64,000 bases of DNA. Source: Psettodes erumei (Eukaryota > Chordata > Actinopteri > Pleuronectiformes > Psettodidae). The stretch covers positions 582,460-646,459 of the forward strand of contig JAFBJZ010000437.1 of the NCBI GenBank assembly GCA_016785225.1, read 5' to 3'. The notes under the pieces were generated by a model. It was not told the DNA's origin and did not search any database. It saw nothing but the letters and a program-made list of their open reading frames with translations. The position numbers were made by a program, and so were the translations under genes. Shown piece after piece: positions 63,981 through 64,000 of this stretch (position 1 is the first letter of the stretch; every line of letters begins with the position of its first letter).

Positions 63981-64000
63981 AAGCTTACAGCATCCCATCC
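63981..64000 (-). pseudogene. 5S rRNA copy 3, 3' end only, with 20-nt internal deletion
   Basis: The 3' end (GCTGTAAGCTT on the - strand) is normal, but relative to copies 1 and 2 the 20 nt reading GACCGCCTGGGAATACCAGG on the - strand are absent, with the junction at 63992/63993. The loss removes part of box C and of the helix near the 3' end. The rest of the copy lies outside the window. It may be a degenerate repeat or an assembly join error. Confidence 0.7.

Larger units (their letters stand above)
63541..64000 (-). repeat. Edge of a tandem 5S rDNA array, 197-bp unit
   Basis: Two full 5S genes and the start of a third recur every 197 bp (120-nt gene plus 77-nt spacer). The two full spacers differ by one base (G or T within TATATGTCCACG versus TATATGGCCACG). 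The left boundary is sharp near 63541: the flank 63541-63586 is a slightly diverged spacer 3' part, and sequence left of it is unrelated. The array is on the same strand as ttc4 and begins about 160 bp upstream of the first visible ttc4 exon. Confidence 0.93.

Overview
The window is vertebrate nuclear DNA and most likely comes from a teleost, probably a percomorph. Genes are split by GT-AG introns, spacers are rich in CA/GT and CT microsatellites, several stretches match repeats I recognise from percomorph genomes, and the gene order fits a compressed version of a region spread over human 1p31-1p34. I found no prokaryotic, viral or CRISPR features.

Layout. (1) 247-18.9 kb, + strand: a complete leptin receptor gene (lepr). 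I rebuilt 20 coding exons with consistent splice phases (about 1169 residues), including a 14-nt initiator exon and a small N-terminal-domain exon that no long open frame reveals. (2) 18.9-33.1 kb: about 14 kb with no supportable gene, holding diverged repeats, including a pair of direct repeats near 24.1 and 26.0 kb and a strong G-quadruplex motif. (3) 33.2-43.7 kb, - strand: lurap1 in two exons around a 9.4 kb intron, with a Gly/Ala-rich insertion. (4) 48.5-52.9 kb, + strand: ttc22 in eight coding exons (568 residues). (5) 55.1-59.3 kb, + strand: two tandem PLAC8/onzin/cornifelin-like genes of identical architecture. (6) 60.3-63.4 kb, - strand: ttc4 without its first coding exon. (7) 63.54 kb to the window end, - strand: the edge of a tandem 5S rDNA array (197-bp unit) lying in what must be ttc4 intron 1 or its 5' flank. 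The third copy carries a 20-nt deletion.

The genes do not form one pathway. lepr is a class I cytokine receptor with JAK box 1 and SHP2/STAT5/STAT3-type tyrosines. LURAP1 is an adaptor in NF-kB and MRCK/myosin signalling. TTC4 is an HSP90/HSP70 co-chaperone. TTC22 and the PLAC8-like proteins are less well understood. The most unusual features are the 5S rDNA array against ttc4, the short uORF that overlaps the lepr start, the splice tract of lepr's first coding exon made of a CT microsatellite, and the low-complexity expansion in lurap1.
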